Source: Sorex araneus (lineage: Eukaryota > Chordata > Mammalia > Eulipotyphla > Soricidae). From it: 64,000 nucleotides of DNA. The stretch is taken from contig NC_073304.1 of the NCBI RefSeq assembly GCF_027595985.1, positions 221,826,223 through 221,890,222 on the forward strand. The letters are read 5' to 3'. Every line of letters begins with the position of its first letter. Position 1 is the first letter of the stretch. Shown here piece by piece: positions 1 to 13,417 of this stretch. The position numbers and the translations under genes were made by a program. The notes below the pieces were generated by a model. The model saw nothing but the letters and a program-made list of their open reading frames with translations. It made no database searches and had not been told where the DNA came from.

Positions 1-650
1 ACCTCCTGGTTTGTAATAAGCAGAGCCGTTTTCCAGAGAGGGAGGAAAAGTATGTCTGATCAATGGAGGGGAGCGTCTCTAGAAGGGGTGAGGGTGGGAG
101 GTTGGGAAGGAGGCAGCTGTGAGCTGAGGCAAGCCAAAGCCTCAGACTTCCCTTGTGACCCCCTCAGTCCCGCACCAGACCCAGGCCCACTTCTGGAGTG
201 CAGGGCCAGCCCGCTGACCACGGGGAAAGGTGCCCTGGCAGCCAGTGGGCACTCAGCAGTCTATGCCCACTGACCACCAGGTTCCATGAGGGATTTTCCA
301 AGAGGGGGCGGTGCTCCCAACCCAGGCTGGCTCCCTTTTGGGACTGGGTGCCCCCAGCTCTCCCCTAGCCCCTCTGTCTGGGGTGACTTTCCCCTGCCAG
401 TTGTTCTGTGTGCTGTTGGGGAGGCGGCCTGCTGCATTCAGTAACGAATTCAGCCCTGGGCTACCCCTTTGGAGAGGGGAGGGCTCCTGGAAGGCCTGTC
501 CTTCCCCAAAGAGGCAATTATCGTCTTATCTAGCCGCCTCCCCACACCATAAAACCTCCTTTTCCAGTTTTCTCAGGCCCTTTTCTCCCTGTTGGCTGCA
601 GGCTTGGACAGGGTGGGTGCAAAGGAAAAAAAAAATTTTTTTTTACCCCA
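1..650. other. Intergenic DNA 3' of FZD2
   Basis: Moderately GC-rich unique-looking sequence downstream of FZD2, which is transcribed leftward. Short open frames exist but none has a recognisable domain or a codon pattern I would support. An A/T run at 625-643 precedes the first SINE. I see no other feature. Confidence 0.5.
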
Positions 651-830
651 GGGCTGGAGCTATCATAAAACAGGGTAGGGCATTAGGGCATTTGCCTTGC
701 AGATAGCCAGCACAGGTTCGATCCCTGGTATCCCATATGGTTCTCCTGAGCACAGAGTCAGGAGTTAGCCCTAAGCACAGCCGGTGTACCTTCCCCTCCT
801 CCCCCGAAAAAAAAAGAAAAAAGAAAAAAA
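651..830 (+). mobile_element. SOR-type SINE, diverged
   Basis: The tRNA-like head, the B-box-like GGTTCGATCCC and the CATCCCATATGG body motif are present, followed by an A-rich tail. Several small indels make it an old copy. It is the only SINE within about 7 kb of FZD2, lying beyond the probable 3' UTR. Confidence 0.8.
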
Positions 831-1689
831 ACTACAAATCCCCTGCTTTCCTGGGCAGAGTCATCTTACTGACTGATCACCTTCTTCCTCTTGGTGTGAG
901 AGTCTTCTGGAAACTACCTCAAGCACAAAAGCTGGGATCTGGAGCAGGGGAGGGGGCGGGTAGGAGGCTGGAAGCGGGGAGACCAGCACCCCTTTTCCTC
1001 AGGTCTTGCCTGCCTCACCAGGCACCCCTCACCCAGGTCACAGGCTGTCGGCCACACCACCAGGAGCGACACTCACAATTTGTCAGCTAACTCCTGCATT
1101 CCTCGTGGGGTTCCTTCGATCTGGTGACAAATGGGAGGACAGAGGCGGTGACACCGGGCTGGCGCCGCGGCTCCGATAACCCAGGGGGCCCGCACGCGGA
1201 GACTTCACACAGGGCTGCAGCAGCAGGAAGGCCCCTTTTAACTTCAGACACTGGCCACCAGCACAAATGCAGGGGGGTGGGGTGGGGGGAAGATGATGTA
1301 TTTTGGGAAGGGGATCGGCTGCAATCCCTAAGCTTCCTTCAGTTCCAAACAAAGTTCCACATACGACTTCAATTACCACCAATCATTTCTAGATCCCCTC
1401 CCCCAACACAAACTAACACACAACCCCGAGGAAGAGTTCCAACTTTCTCCCTTGTCCCAAAGACAACCAACCAGGGGTGGTAAGGCCCCCGCGGTCCGTC
1501 TGCCCATCATGCCCTCCCCCCAGCCCCCACTCCAGCCATTCAGTCTAAAATTGCAAGAACTCAAAAAAAAAAAAAAAAGCTGGGAACCTTCCTGCACCCC
1601 ACCCCCAACCCAGGAAGCCAGGGGGAGACAGAGGAGGTGATGTGGTTTGGTTAAACTAATAAAACATTACAACCCCGTTAAATACAATT

Positions 1690-3182
1690 AAAGGGCTAGA
1701 TCTCTGGAAGATAATTAAATGCACTTTATTACGATGATTATTAGCTTTTAATTTGCACTATCGTCAAGAAACAGGAGAGGGTGAAAATTGAGTTTTCTGG
1801 CGGACTTGATTCCACCCCACCCTCCTTGGTCTTCAAATCAATCCTTTGGAATTAAAATTCTAAAATATTCCAAATAGTTGAGGGAAGTGATGTGTACTGG
1901 AAAGCGGAATTCTCATACCAGCGTCAAAGATACTTTAAGAAAAGTCCTCGCTTTTATTTGTGGGGGGTAGGATGAAGATAAGAAACATCTGTTATAAACA
2001 TTCTATCAATCTTGTGATATAGAATGTCATGTAAACACTCAACCCCACCCCCACAGCCACAAAGAGGCTGCCCAGAGCCTCTTCCATTTCCCCCACCCCT
2101 TTCTGGACAAGTTTGAAAAGGAACCAGTCTTTTGTCAGAGGAAAAAGAAAAAAAAAAATTCCACCAGCCCATCCCTGCCCTCCTTTCCCCCCCAATCCAT
2201 TTTTATTGCTTTTTGAAAATAAACCCAAACAGCAAGAGCCCACATGTAACACACAAACCAGCCCGCAAACTACAAACCTGAAGACCACCTACATTATTTG
2301 GTTAGGGACCCCAACCTGGGGCAGACGCCAGGGGAAAGAAGGGAGGGGCGGGGGAGGCCCCGGGCATTTCCAAACCCCAACTCTGTGAATAAATATGCAA
2401 AGGCTAGTGCTCCCCCTAAAAATGAAGGCAGCGAGGATCAGGGTTCAAGGTAAGATGGCATGGCATGGCGGGCAAGGGTGCAAAGCACACTTCCCCAGGA
2501 CTTTCTGCCCCCTCGCCCGGGGAGTGAGTTGAGTAGGGGAATGGACAGAAGTTTGGGACTGTTTCCCCGCAAGCTCCCCCGCCCCCGCCCTTCTCCCAAT
2601 CCCAGGTCGAGGATGGTGGTTTTTAATCTTGCGTTTTCCAGTCCTCATCTCAGTTGGGAGGTTCAGAGATCTAATATTGGAGGCAGGACAGGCAGGGAAA
2701 GAAACTGGGAAAGGGGAAGAAAACCAACAACAAGAAAATCAATCTTGCCCCAAACCCTGGCAGCTTACAGGCCCCAGCCATAGATTTGGCTTCAGATGTG
2801 GCACCCCACGACCCTCCTGGCCCTCCCAGCCAGCTCTTCCAAAGGGCGTAGCCCTGCCCAGTCACCCCAAATTTCCAACTAGGGGGCCACCAAAGCCCAG
2901 AGAGCCCCACGGCTACCCATCCTTCTTCGGCCCTGGGGACTCTCTAGGTTTTCCCCGGTTTTTCTTTTCTAAATAGAAAATAAATCATTAAATTTACAAA
3001 GACTATTTACAGTTTTAATTACAAACCTGATGGGGGTGTGTTTGTGTGTGTGTGTGTGTGTGTGCAGAGTTCCCTTTAGAAAGCAACCTTAAAAAAAAAA
3101 GAAATGGTTTCGATTGTTCTTTATTTAAAAAAATAAAAGAGTCTGTTGGAGCCCCCCATCCCGGGCAGGGGGCGCCCCTCGC
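1690..3182 (-). other. Probable FZD2 3' UTR
   Basis: SINE-free sequence directly downstream of the FZD2 stop codon. Minus-strand AATAAA hexamers lie at 3125-3120, 2207-2202, 1958-1953 and 1730-1725. The last sits in an AT-rich, conserved-looking patch and is my best guess for the distal poly(A) signal. A CA repeat (GT on the plus strand, 3036-3064) lies inside. The 3' end is inferred, as no transcript evidence is available here. Confidence 0.45.
3036..3064. repeat. (GT)n microsatellite
   Basis: An imperfect GT run interrupted by one TTTG. It lies about 120 bp beyond the FZD2 stop codon and would appear as a CA repeat in the 3' UTR. Confidence 0.9.
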
Positions 3183-5479
<2,297 letters not shown>

Positions 5480-5480
<1 letters not shown>

Positions 5481-7560
5481 ACAAGCTGCTATTATGTTAA
5501 GGGCTGCCGTCCCCTCGCTGCGTTTTGCCCGGGCCGTGCGGCCACACCCGGAGACACACTTTCCCCAGCGACTCAGTCCCGGTCACTCTTCTTCTGGGGT
5601 CCAAGATGGGCCTCTTCAAATCTTCGCCTCCGCCCTGCTCCTCGAACCCCTTCTAGTCCAGTACGATCTCTCAGTTGAAGTGGAAACTCACAAGTTGAAC
5701 GATTTTAAAAGAGACTTTAAAAAAAAAAAGTTTTCTAAGACTTTGTTTTCTCAGCCCCCTTCCCGGAGGTCGGACAAGTTTCTTTTCCCCCCTCTAAGTC
5801 GACCCCTTAGGAGTTGGCCCCGCCCCTCCCCCTACACATTCCCTTCAAGAACCCTCTGAAAAATGAAAGCCTGTCTCTTTAAGAGGCTCTTAAAGGGGCC
5901 GGGACTCCGGGGCGTAATTGCCCCGTAGCGAGCACAAAGGAGCCCATTATGGTGCTTTGTGTTCGGTGGCACCTCAAAGTGCGAAAACTCAGGAACTCGG
6001 AGGCCCAGGGCTGGAGAGTTAGGGCGGGGGTAGGAGGGGGCGAGGTGAAGGAGAATGGCCTGAAGCTGCGGCTTCTCCCTCCCACTTTCTTCCGAGGCAA
6101 ATCTTAATTATGCAAAGTATAGTTGCCGTAACGAGGAGGTCTTAATCGAAGGTTAATGGTGGGGGGTGGGGGTGGTGAGCGGCTGGGGTGGAGAGGAGAC
6201 TCTCTTAGGCTGTTCGCGGGAAGGTCCCTCCTCTCCCCACCTCGGCTTCAGCCTTCTGAAAGCTTCCAGACGGGGTCGAGAGAGAGAGTGGAGTTTTCCC
6301 CAAACTTAAGTGATTCCACGGCAGAGGGTGGGGGGAGAGGGGAGGCTGGGGGATTGTGGAGTGGCGCCCTCCCCCCAGTCCTCCCCGCTCCCCTTACCTG
6401 GCTGCGGGTGGGCGGCTGTGCCCGCCACGCGAGAAAGGTTTTCCCTCGCCGGTTTCCCCTTCTAGGAGTTTACGTTTTGAGCGGGGCTTCTGGGACAGTG
6501 AGGGAGAACGAGCATTTAAATCCCCTGGGCCTGGCTGGTACTGGATGACGGATCAATTATTTCTGTTGTCTCTCTGGAGGGAAGGGGCATAAGAAGAGGA
6601 AAAATGAAATTTAGAAAGCGCCTTGGCTTCTTGGTATGAACTACATCTTCCCAGCCTGCGGCCCTTTTTCCTGCGCCCAGTTCGAAAACGATTGTTTGCA
6701 AAGTGATACCAGCACCAGAAAGAAATATAGAAAGAAGAAAAAAACGTGTGTGGGGGAGGTAGGGGGGAAATAAAATTGTAAAGGGACAGTGAACAGTGAA
6801 TTGGGCTGTCCAGGTGGGGCAGGTCTCTGGAGTATGTTTCCGGAATGAATGAAAGACTTTCATATTATTAGCAACTTAAAATGTGTTACGGGTGTCTTGG
6901 AGAAGTTGTTTTTCACAGCTTTAGCCCTCAGACTTCTTCCCGGGCTGATTCTTTACCCTTCTATAACTTCCCACCCCAAGTCAAGGCTGGGAGAATGGGG
7001 GCGGGAAGAGGGGAGGCTGGAGGTGGGCAAATCAATCGGGGTGTGCTACCAGGATTTCTTACCTTAATTAAGCCTCAAGTGCTACTGCTCTTGGGGGCCC
7101 CTCCTAGTCAGCCCAGGGGGGGGGCTTTAGAACTGGCACCCAGACTTGACTCAGGACTGAACTCTGCAAACAAATGAGTGAAATGGGCGCCTCCTAGCCT
7201 CTGGGAAGTTCACAGTCCCATCAATCTGCAATGGAGAGCCAATTTCTCTTGCAAATGCTGCATTTTCAGTTTCCTTCCACGATACTGATTCCTTCCCTAC
7301 CCACCCCAAGGCAGAGAAAGAGCTGGAACTGGGGGAATATTCAAGACATTCTCCCATTTCCTCCGTCTCCTTTTCTTCCTTCAATACACTTTTTGCTCAC
7401 TCTTGTCATCCCTGGCCTATGCTGGAGTCGGGCAATCAGTGAGGGAAGCGGCAGCACCCCTGCCCTTTGGGGTTGAGGTTCCCCCACTTCCAGAGGGGTT
7501 CTAGGAAGCTTTTATTTTTGCGATCTCCTGGAAGTCATGGAAATGGATTTCTTCTCTGCA
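5480..7560. promoter_or_regulatory. Unique FZD2 upstream region
   Basis: Two kilobases with no recognisable mobile element, unlike everything to the right. It is rich in AT-core words (TTAATTA, TAATTG, ATGCAAA) within otherwise GC-rich DNA around 5870-6150. An inverted CACAAAG/CTTTGTG pair lies at 5933-5961. Repeat exclusion next to a developmental gene suggests cis-regulatory content. No coding gene is supported. Confidence 0.4.
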
Positions 7561-7734
7561 GACAGTAGAGTGCTGGCTTGCAAAGGTGAAACTAATTCGA
7601 ATCCCCAGTCCCAGCACTGCCCACAGACCCACGACTCAAGTGTGTGATCCCTGGCAAGCAGGCGTGCAAGCTCCCAGCTAATGTGACCTCTATTATTGCA
7701 ACAGGAGGAGGAGGGAAGGGAGAGCTAGTACTGG

Positions 7735-7850
7735 AGGAGGTAAGGCTCTTGCAGGCAGCTGACCCTCTGACCCTGGTTAGATCCCCAGCACCACATATGG
7801 TCCCCTGAGCACGTGACCAGAGGTCACTCCTGAGCACTGCAGGGTATGAT
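7735..7850 (+). mobile_element. Degenerate SOR-type SINE
   Basis: It retains a CCACATATGGTCCCCTGAGC-like body and a GAGCACTGC segment, but the head is eroded and there is no A-tail. Sequence just before it (7570-7650) may be a further relic. Confidence 0.5.
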
Positions 7851-7994
7851 ACACTCCCTAAGGAAAGGGAAGGAAACCCCTCCGAGGCAGAACTCGGCCA
7901 GTCTTTGGCCTGCCAGCCCTCAGTGCCCACCCCTCTTTCTACTGCCAGAGATGCTCTGTGACGTCACCTGATAAAGCACTTGGCTGTGATTTTG

Positions 7995-8090
7995 TTTGCT
8001 TCAGGGCCATACCTGGTGGTGATGATGCCCTGTCCACACACTGTGCTCGGAGGTTCCCCTACAGCAATGCTTGGGGTTCTAACCAGTCCC
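7995..8090 (-). mobile_element. Degenerate SINE fragment
   Basis: A GGGCCATACCTGGTGGTGATG-like stretch resembles the reversed 3' body of the local SINE. The rest is heavily eroded. Confidence 0.35.
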
Positions 8091-8120
8091 TTCCAGCACC
8101 TGGAATTCTCTCTCCTCTTT

Positions 8121-8274
8121 TTTTTTGGGGCGGGATCACACCTGGCAATGCACAGGGGTTACTCCTGGCTCTGCACTCAGGAGCTCAGGGGACCATATGG
8201 GGTGCTGGGAATCGAACCGGGGTCAGCCGCATGCAAGGCAAATGCCCTATCTGCTGTGCTATCATTCCAGCCCC
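8121..8274 (-). mobile_element. SOR-type SINE
   Basis: Reversed copy with an oligo-T start, GGGATCACACC, then CCATATGG and a terminal ATTCCAGCCCC. A short internal deletion removes part of the body. TCTCTCCTCTTT precedes it and recurs after it, so it is the first of two SINEs at the same target. Confidence 0.9.
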
Positions 8275-8290
8275 AATATCTCTCCTCTTT

Positions 8291-8468
8291 TTTTTTTTCT
8301 TTGCTTTTTTGGGTCACACCCGGCGATGCTCAGGGATTATTTCTGGCTCATGCACTCAGGAATTACTCCTGGTGGTGCTCGGGGGACCATATGGGATGCT
8401 GGGAATCGAACCCAGGTCAGCTGCGTGCAAGGCAAATGCCCTACTCGCTGTGCTATAGCTCCAGCCCC
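8291..8468 (-). mobile_element. SOR-type SINE
   Basis: Near-complete reversed copy with a T-rich tail. It sits 16 bp from the preceding SINE, and CTCTCCTCTTT flanks it on both sides (8279-8290, 8469-8480). Confidence 0.92.
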
Positions 8469-8494
8469 CTCTCCTCTTTTTTTTTTTAAAAAAA

Positions 8495-8635
8495 AATATA
8501 TATATTGTTTAGGTTTTGACCCATACCCCCACAGTACTGGGGGTTGCTCCCAGCGGGGTGCTCAGGGGGTCAGTGGTATCAGGGATCTAACCCAGGCCAC
8601 TGACATGCAGAGTGTGTGTTCACCCCTTTGAGGTT
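8495..8635 (-). mobile_element. Old SINE relic
   Basis: AT-rich start, then CCATACCCCCACAGTACTGG and GGGATCTAACCCAGG, a diverged reversed body and head. Confidence 0.5.
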
Positions 8636-8654
8636 CGAGCTGTGTGCTTTGATT

Positions 8655-8803
8655 TAACAATATCGCTGTCAGACAGATGGTACAGGGGGTAGGTGCAGCC
8701 AACCCTAGCTTGACGACAGAAGCACCACCAGGGCTCGCTCCTGAGCCCAGAGCCAGGAATAACTCCTGAGAACCTCCAGGTGTGACCCCCCCAAACCACA
8801 CCC
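8655..8803 (+). mobile_element. Old SINE relic
   Basis: Forward copy with an internally shortened head. It keeps CTGAGCCCAGAGCCAGGA and ends in CCAGGTGTGACCCCCC. Confidence 0.6.
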
Positions 8804-8876
8804 AGTTCCTTTGGGGCAGCCCTGTGGCAGACACTCATGTCCCATAGTCACTTGAAGGGATAGAAAATGGCCAGAG

Positions 8877-9043
8877 GGGCTGGAGCGATAGCATAGCGGG
8901 TAGGCCGTTTGCCTTGCACGCAGCCGACCCAGGTTCGAATCCTAGCATCCCATATGGTCCCCTGAGCACCGCCAGGGGTGATTCCTGAGTGCATGAGCCA
9001 GGAGTGACCCCTGTGCATCGCCAGGTGTGACCCAAAAAGAAAA
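8877..9043 (+). mobile_element. SOR-type SINE with perfect TSD
   Basis: Nearly intact forward copy with Pol III A- and B-box-like sequence (GGTTCGAATCC) and a short A tail. The 13-bp direct repeat AAAATGGCCAGAG flanks it at 8864-8876 and 9044-9056, marking L1-type target-primed insertion. Confidence 0.95.
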
Positions 9044-9056
9044 AAAAATGGCCAGA

Positions 9057-10160
9057 GAAGTTAGTGTTCGGCAGGGACGGTCCAGGCGCTGGGAGCGCCT
9101 GACGGGCAGGAAGGCGAGAGGGTGGGCAGCGGCGACCCAAGTCGGGGAAAGTCAGGAGAGGCCTCTGGGATCAGCTCTGGAGGCTATGACGACCTTGTGT
9201 AGGTGCTGGGAGCAGAAACAGGAACCCCACAACCTCGCAGGGGAACCAGACATGTGAGCAGGCCTGGAGAGAGCACCCAGACAGGAGGACCAGGGTGCCC
9301 TGCAGGGTGCTGAGTCCAGGGAGCACCCGGCAAGTGTTTGGGTGACCGATGGTGGAGGAGGAGTCACAGCAGCCTGGCAGCCAGATGCCTGCTGGCTCCC
9401 TGTGGGATGGGGCTGGTCACAGCGACACCTTCAGTTGGGGCATCTGCACAGCTGTGAAGAGCGTAGCTGGGCAGGAGTCAGAGATCTCTGTGAGGAATGG
9501 ATGGTAAGAGACCAGGAGAGACATGGTGAGGGCATGGTCCCAGCTCAGGGCGATGCGATGAAGAGCGGAGAGTAAGTGACAGGGGAAACCCAAGTGTCTA
9601 ACCTCAGTGCCCTAATGAGCCTAACAGGAACCGTCAGGAGAGGGTGGAGAATGAGCCCAGGCAAAGCAGGGTGGACCGATGCTCCATCCAAGGGAAGAAT
9701 CCAGGAAAAAGAGGTGGATTTTCTTTTCTAACGGGATATTCAGGCAAGAGTTAGATCTGGCACCCTTAGGCCAGGGCCGGAGCTGTGGGACTGGCCTGCG
9801 GGGTCGCCCAAGGATACGTGGAAGCTTCAGGGATGCTCTGGTTAAGGAGCAGGGGTGAGGAGTGCTGGGCAGAAACTGGGGAAAGCAAAAGATGAGGAGG
9901 GGAGGGGAGGGGAGGGGAGGGGAGGGCAGGAAGGTTGCCTGAGGCTCCACCCCCCCAGCCCTTTCCCCTTCCCGCACTTGGCTTCCCTGTCTGTATGGGG
10001 GAACACAGAGGCCCAGAGGATGGATGGTGGAGGCTGGCTCCTGACTGACTCCACCGTCTACCCAGGGAGAGGGGCTTCACAGGGTGGGAGACGGGCAGGG
10101 AGCCCCTTCCTTCCGGTTGGTTCCCAGCTTGGGGTGAGGCTCCTCTGCCAGGGTTCTCAC
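9057..10160. other. Unique intergenic block
   Basis: About 1.1 kb of GC-rich DNA without recognisable repeats, apart from a GGGGA run at 9894-9930. Open frames here are short and domain-free. Confidence 0.5.
9894..9930. repeat. (GGGGA)n run
   Basis: About six tandem units of GGGGA. The plus strand has enough G4 tracts to form a G-quadruplex in principle. Confidence 0.85.
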
Positions 10161-10166
10161 TCTCCT

Positions 10167-10372
10167 TTTGTTTGTTTTGTTTTTGTGCTACATCCAGAGT
10201 AAGCTCAGGGCTTACTCCTGGCTCTGTGTGCAGGGATTACTCCTGGCAGGGCTCAGGGGACAGTCCTGGCTGGGTTCAGGGGACTCTGTATGGGGTCCTG
10301 GGCATCAAACCCGGGTCGGCCATGTGCAAAGCAAGCACCTTCCCGCTGTACTGTCTTTCCTGCCCTGGGTCT
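10167..10372 (-). mobile_element. Old SINE, reversed
   Basis: GTTTGTTTTG start, GGCTTACTCCTGGCTCTGTG body and a CTGTACTGTCTTTCC head end. A short GTCCTGGCTGGGTTCAGG segment looks inserted or duplicated in the middle. Confidence 0.75.
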
Positions 10373-10647
10373 CCATCTTGCACAAAACCCCTCTGATCTT
10401 TCACTGCACCATGGGAGGAGGTCAGGGGTGTCCTGTGTCCTATCTCCTCCCCAGGCTGGTTCCCGATCATGCCTGATGAGATGCCCCTCCAGGGAAGCCT
10501 TTTTTCCCAAGGAGCCCCAGGAGAGGTCCAGCTCACCATTTTGCTCCGTTGGTCTCAGCAGGTCCTCCCCTGCCATTGCCCCTTGGTGGGAGGTTCAGAT
10601 TCAGGTGTATCTGTCTCTGTGGAGGCAGATGAAGAAGAGGTCATTCT

Positions 10648-10903
10648 TTTTTTTGGTCACAGCCGGCAATGCACAGGGGTTACTCCTGGTGGTGCTCAGG
10701 GGACCGTATGGGATGCTGGAAATCGAACCTGGGTCAGCAGCGCGTGCAAGGCAAACCTGCTGTGCACAGGGGTTACTTCTGGCTCTGCACTCAGGAATTA
10801 CCCCTGGCGGTGCTCAGGGGACCATACAGGATGCTGGGAATCGAACCCTGGTCGGCTGTGTGCAAGACAAACTCCCTACCCGCTGTGTTATTGCTCCAGC
10901 ACC
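10648..10903 (-). mobile_element. SINE with internally repeated body
   Basis: Reversed copy in which the CACAGGGGTTACT... to CTGTG portion occurs twice in tandem, a truncated first unit joined to a second full unit, ending in the head ATTGCTCCAGC. It could be an unequal duplication or a SINE-into-SINE insertion. Confidence 0.8.
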
Positions 10904-10969
10904 CCCCATCCCCGCCCCAGGCTGTTCTGTTTGTTCTTAAGGCCATTCTCATTTTGGAGCTTTTGAGGT

Positions 10970-11119
10970 CTTTTTTTTTGGGGGGGAGGGGAGTTGGGTG
11001 GTGCTCAGAGCTTACTCCTGGCTCTCTGCTTGGGGGACTCGATGAGGTATTGGGGATCGAACCTAGGTTGCTCGCGTGCAAGGCAAGCGCCCTACCTGCT
11101 GTACTATTGCTCCGGCCCC
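10970..11119 (-). mobile_element. SOR-type SINE, reversed
   Basis: Oligo-T, then GGTGCTCAGAGCTTACTCC, GGGATCGAACC and the terminal TTGCTCCGGCCCC. The body is shortened. Confidence 0.85.
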
Positions 11120-12780
11120 AGCTTTGAGGTCTTGATTACCTAAGGACAAACACTTTAAATGGGCAGGTCCCGAGCCCTGGGGAATGTTTTGAGCCTTCAG
11201 AGAGCCGGCTTGGCTTCTTGCTTTCCTGTCCACAAGGAAACCTCTACTTGGGGAGAGTCTCTTTCCCTGAGTCCCTGCCACCAAAACCCCGAATCCCGCG
11301 CTAGGGGATTCCCTCTCCTTGCCCTGTAGTGCTAAGGGATCCACCCTTAGACACAGAGCTGAGCTGGGGCTCAGGGGTACACACGTGCCTTGCGTGTGTG
11401 AGGCCCTGGGCCCATCCCCTGCAAGGAAAGACATTGTTGTTGTTGTTGTTTTAATGTAGAAATAAATCGTCAGCAGAATAATCAGGGGGTCTAGGACTCC
11501 TGAATCCCCTGCTTTCTGCCCACTTGGAGGCCCCCTGCAGACCCTCCTGCCAAATTCCAAGACTGGCTTTGAGGACAGAGGAGGGGCCTTGGCGGGGGAG
11601 AGCTGTTATCTCTGCGGCAGCCTACCCCTAGGTGTCTGGCTGGCAAAACGGGCCGTAAAAGGATTAAGCAGCTACAACAGATGATGTGTTCATTAAGGTC
11701 CTTGATTCCCTCGGGCCTGCGAGGTGTGGGCTGCCCAGAACAGACCCAAGGAAGCCAACCTGAGTTTGATTAGTGAGGTTCTCGGGGCTGATTCTGATTT
11801 CATGGCCCAGAGGGGGAGAAAAAAAGAAAACAACATCTTTGGGAATGAATGAGTCAGATGTTTTGTCTCCAGGAATCTTCTAGAACCTAATGCCAAGAGG
11901 CGAGAGGAGTGGGAGAGTCTGAATCATAGACGCAGAGACATGGAGGGCTCGTCCAGGGTGGTGTGAGAGGTGCTCCCCGGGGGAATGCTCCCCTACATTC
12001 CCGGCTGCACCCCCACCGCCTAACGTGCCCTTGGGTTTCCCTCTTTCTTTCCAGTCTGCCGGGTCCCCTTCGCTTCTCCCAGAATTTCTCTCCTCTCCTC
12101 CAGGCTGGCCCACCCCCCACCCCCCCTTTCCTGTAACTTAAGCTGTTGTTGGGAGTTGGAGGCGCAGGGCTGGTTTGAAAGGAGGCCCCTCTGTCGTGGA
12201 GGGACGGATTGAAACCAGGGAGCCGGGGTGAGGGGAGGCCGAGGGGGAGGGGGCCGCCGGCCACTGCAGCTCCATCTGGAACTAGCTTTGATTTACTAGC
12301 AAGGACCCTGCTCCCAGCCCTGCCCGCTCCCCACCCCCTCACCCTCCCCTTCCCTGGACTGTGCTTTGTGCTAGCAGATAACTGGGGAACTGGGGTTGGG
12401 GCTGGCCGGGAGAACCAGCTCACCAGAGGGCCTGGAGCGCCAGCTGAGCGGACTGCAAATGCTTCCAGAGGGCCCCCCACCACCCGGGGCCGAGTAGAAG
12501 GGGGAGCCCTTAGAAGGAAGAGCTTTGCGTAGGACTGGCAGTCTGGCTTCACCAGCTTGGCTAGATTTGCTGCCACAGCTTCCAGAGAGAGTCCCTGGCA
12601 GGCTAGGCTGGGGGTGCCGGTGGCGGAGGCCAGGATTGGGGGGTGCCCAAGGAGTGCTCAGGGCTGGGGCCACAGATGGAGGCCAGGACTTTTTCAGCTA
12701 CCTTTGGCTTTTTCCTGGGAACTGGTGGGGTTGGGGTAGAAAAGCCAAGCAGAGGACTCAATAATAGAAGGAAATCTTTA
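11120..12780. other. Unique intergenic block
   Basis: Mostly non-repetitive. A tRNA-Ala/ID-like remnant lies at 11357-11432. Around 11640-11880 the sequence has AT-core words, an AP-1-like TGAGTCA at 11847-11853 and E-box-like CAGATG, and looks more conserved than its surroundings, so it is a candidate enhancer. No gene is supported. Confidence 0.4.
11357..11432 (+). mobile_element. tRNA-Ala/ID-like SINE relic
   Basis: It reads GGGGCTCAGGGGTACACA, then GTGTGTGAGGCCCTGGGC, the layout of ID-like tRNA-Ala SINEs and distinct from the SOR head. A (GTT)n stretch follows. It could instead be chance similarity to a tRNA. Confidence 0.4.
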
Positions 12781-12783
12781 ATT

Positions 12784-12953
12784 TTTTTTGCCCCTGGGGG
12801 GTGGGGTGGGGAGGTTGGGGCTCAGCCTCCTCCAGGTCCAGTACTCAGGACTTCTCCTGGCTCTGCTCAGTGGTCACTCCTGGTGGTGCTCAAGGGACCA
12901 TAGTTTGGCCATGGGCAAGGCAAACACCTTGACTCCTTTATTATCTCCAGCCC
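12784..12953 (-). mobile_element. Old SINE, reversed
   Basis: Oligo-T start, CTCCTGGCTCTGCTCAGTGG body and a TTATCTCCAGCCC head. The B-box region is deleted. Confidence 0.7.
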
Positions 12954-12978
12954 AGCCCAGTATAAAGGAACTCTTTAT

Positions 12979-13161
12979 GTTTTTATTCATTTATTTTTGG
13001 TGTTTGGGCCACACCCGGCGGTGCTCAGGGCTTACTCCTGGCTCTGCGCTGAGGGATCACTCCTGGTGAGGCCTCGAGAACCATCTGGGGTACAAAGGAT
13101 CGAATCCGGGTCGGCTGCTTATAAGGCAAGCTCCCTACTCACTGTGCTAGTGCTCTGGCCC
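12979..13161 (-). mobile_element. SINE, reversed
   Basis: T-rich tail, GGGCCACACCCGGCGGTGC, GGATCGAATCCGGG and the head end TGCTCTGGCCC. It belongs to the older subfamily that reads GGCTTACTCC in this orientation. Confidence 0.85.
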
Positions 13162-13235
13162 AGGAAAAGGAAAAACTCGAACTTGAAGTTAAAATAACAC
13201 CTGAATTCGACCCTTTGACATCTGTCTCTCTCTCT

Positions 13236-13385
13236 TTTTTTTTATTTTTTTATTTTTTGGGTCACACCCAGCGATGCACAAGGATTACCCCTAGCTCGGG
13301 GGACCATATGGGATGCTGGGATTCAAACCCGGGTTGGCTGCATGCAAGGCAAACACCCTACCCGCTGTGCTATCGCTCCAGCCCC
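13236..13385 (-). mobile_element. SOR-type SINE with internal deletion
   Basis: T-rich tail and GGGTCACACCCAGCGATGC. The segment between CTAGCTC and GGGGGACC is missing. The head is intact through ATCGCTCCAGCCCC. Confidence 0.88.
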
Positions 13386-13417
13386 TGTCTCGTATTTTAG
13401 ACTGATACTTTGTTCAA

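Noticed and set aside
7958-8631. Overlapping 160-170-aa frames with GTIWGAGNR- or DHMGCWESNPG-like peptides, recurring throughout the window
   Set aside because: These are translations of SOR-type SINEs in various frames. The same peptides reappear at every SINE.
8877-9043. Possible tRNA genes from GGTTCGAATCC-type B boxes
   Set aside because: All occur within SINE heads followed by the SINE body and A-tail. None folds as an isolated tRNA with its own acceptor stem as far as I can see.
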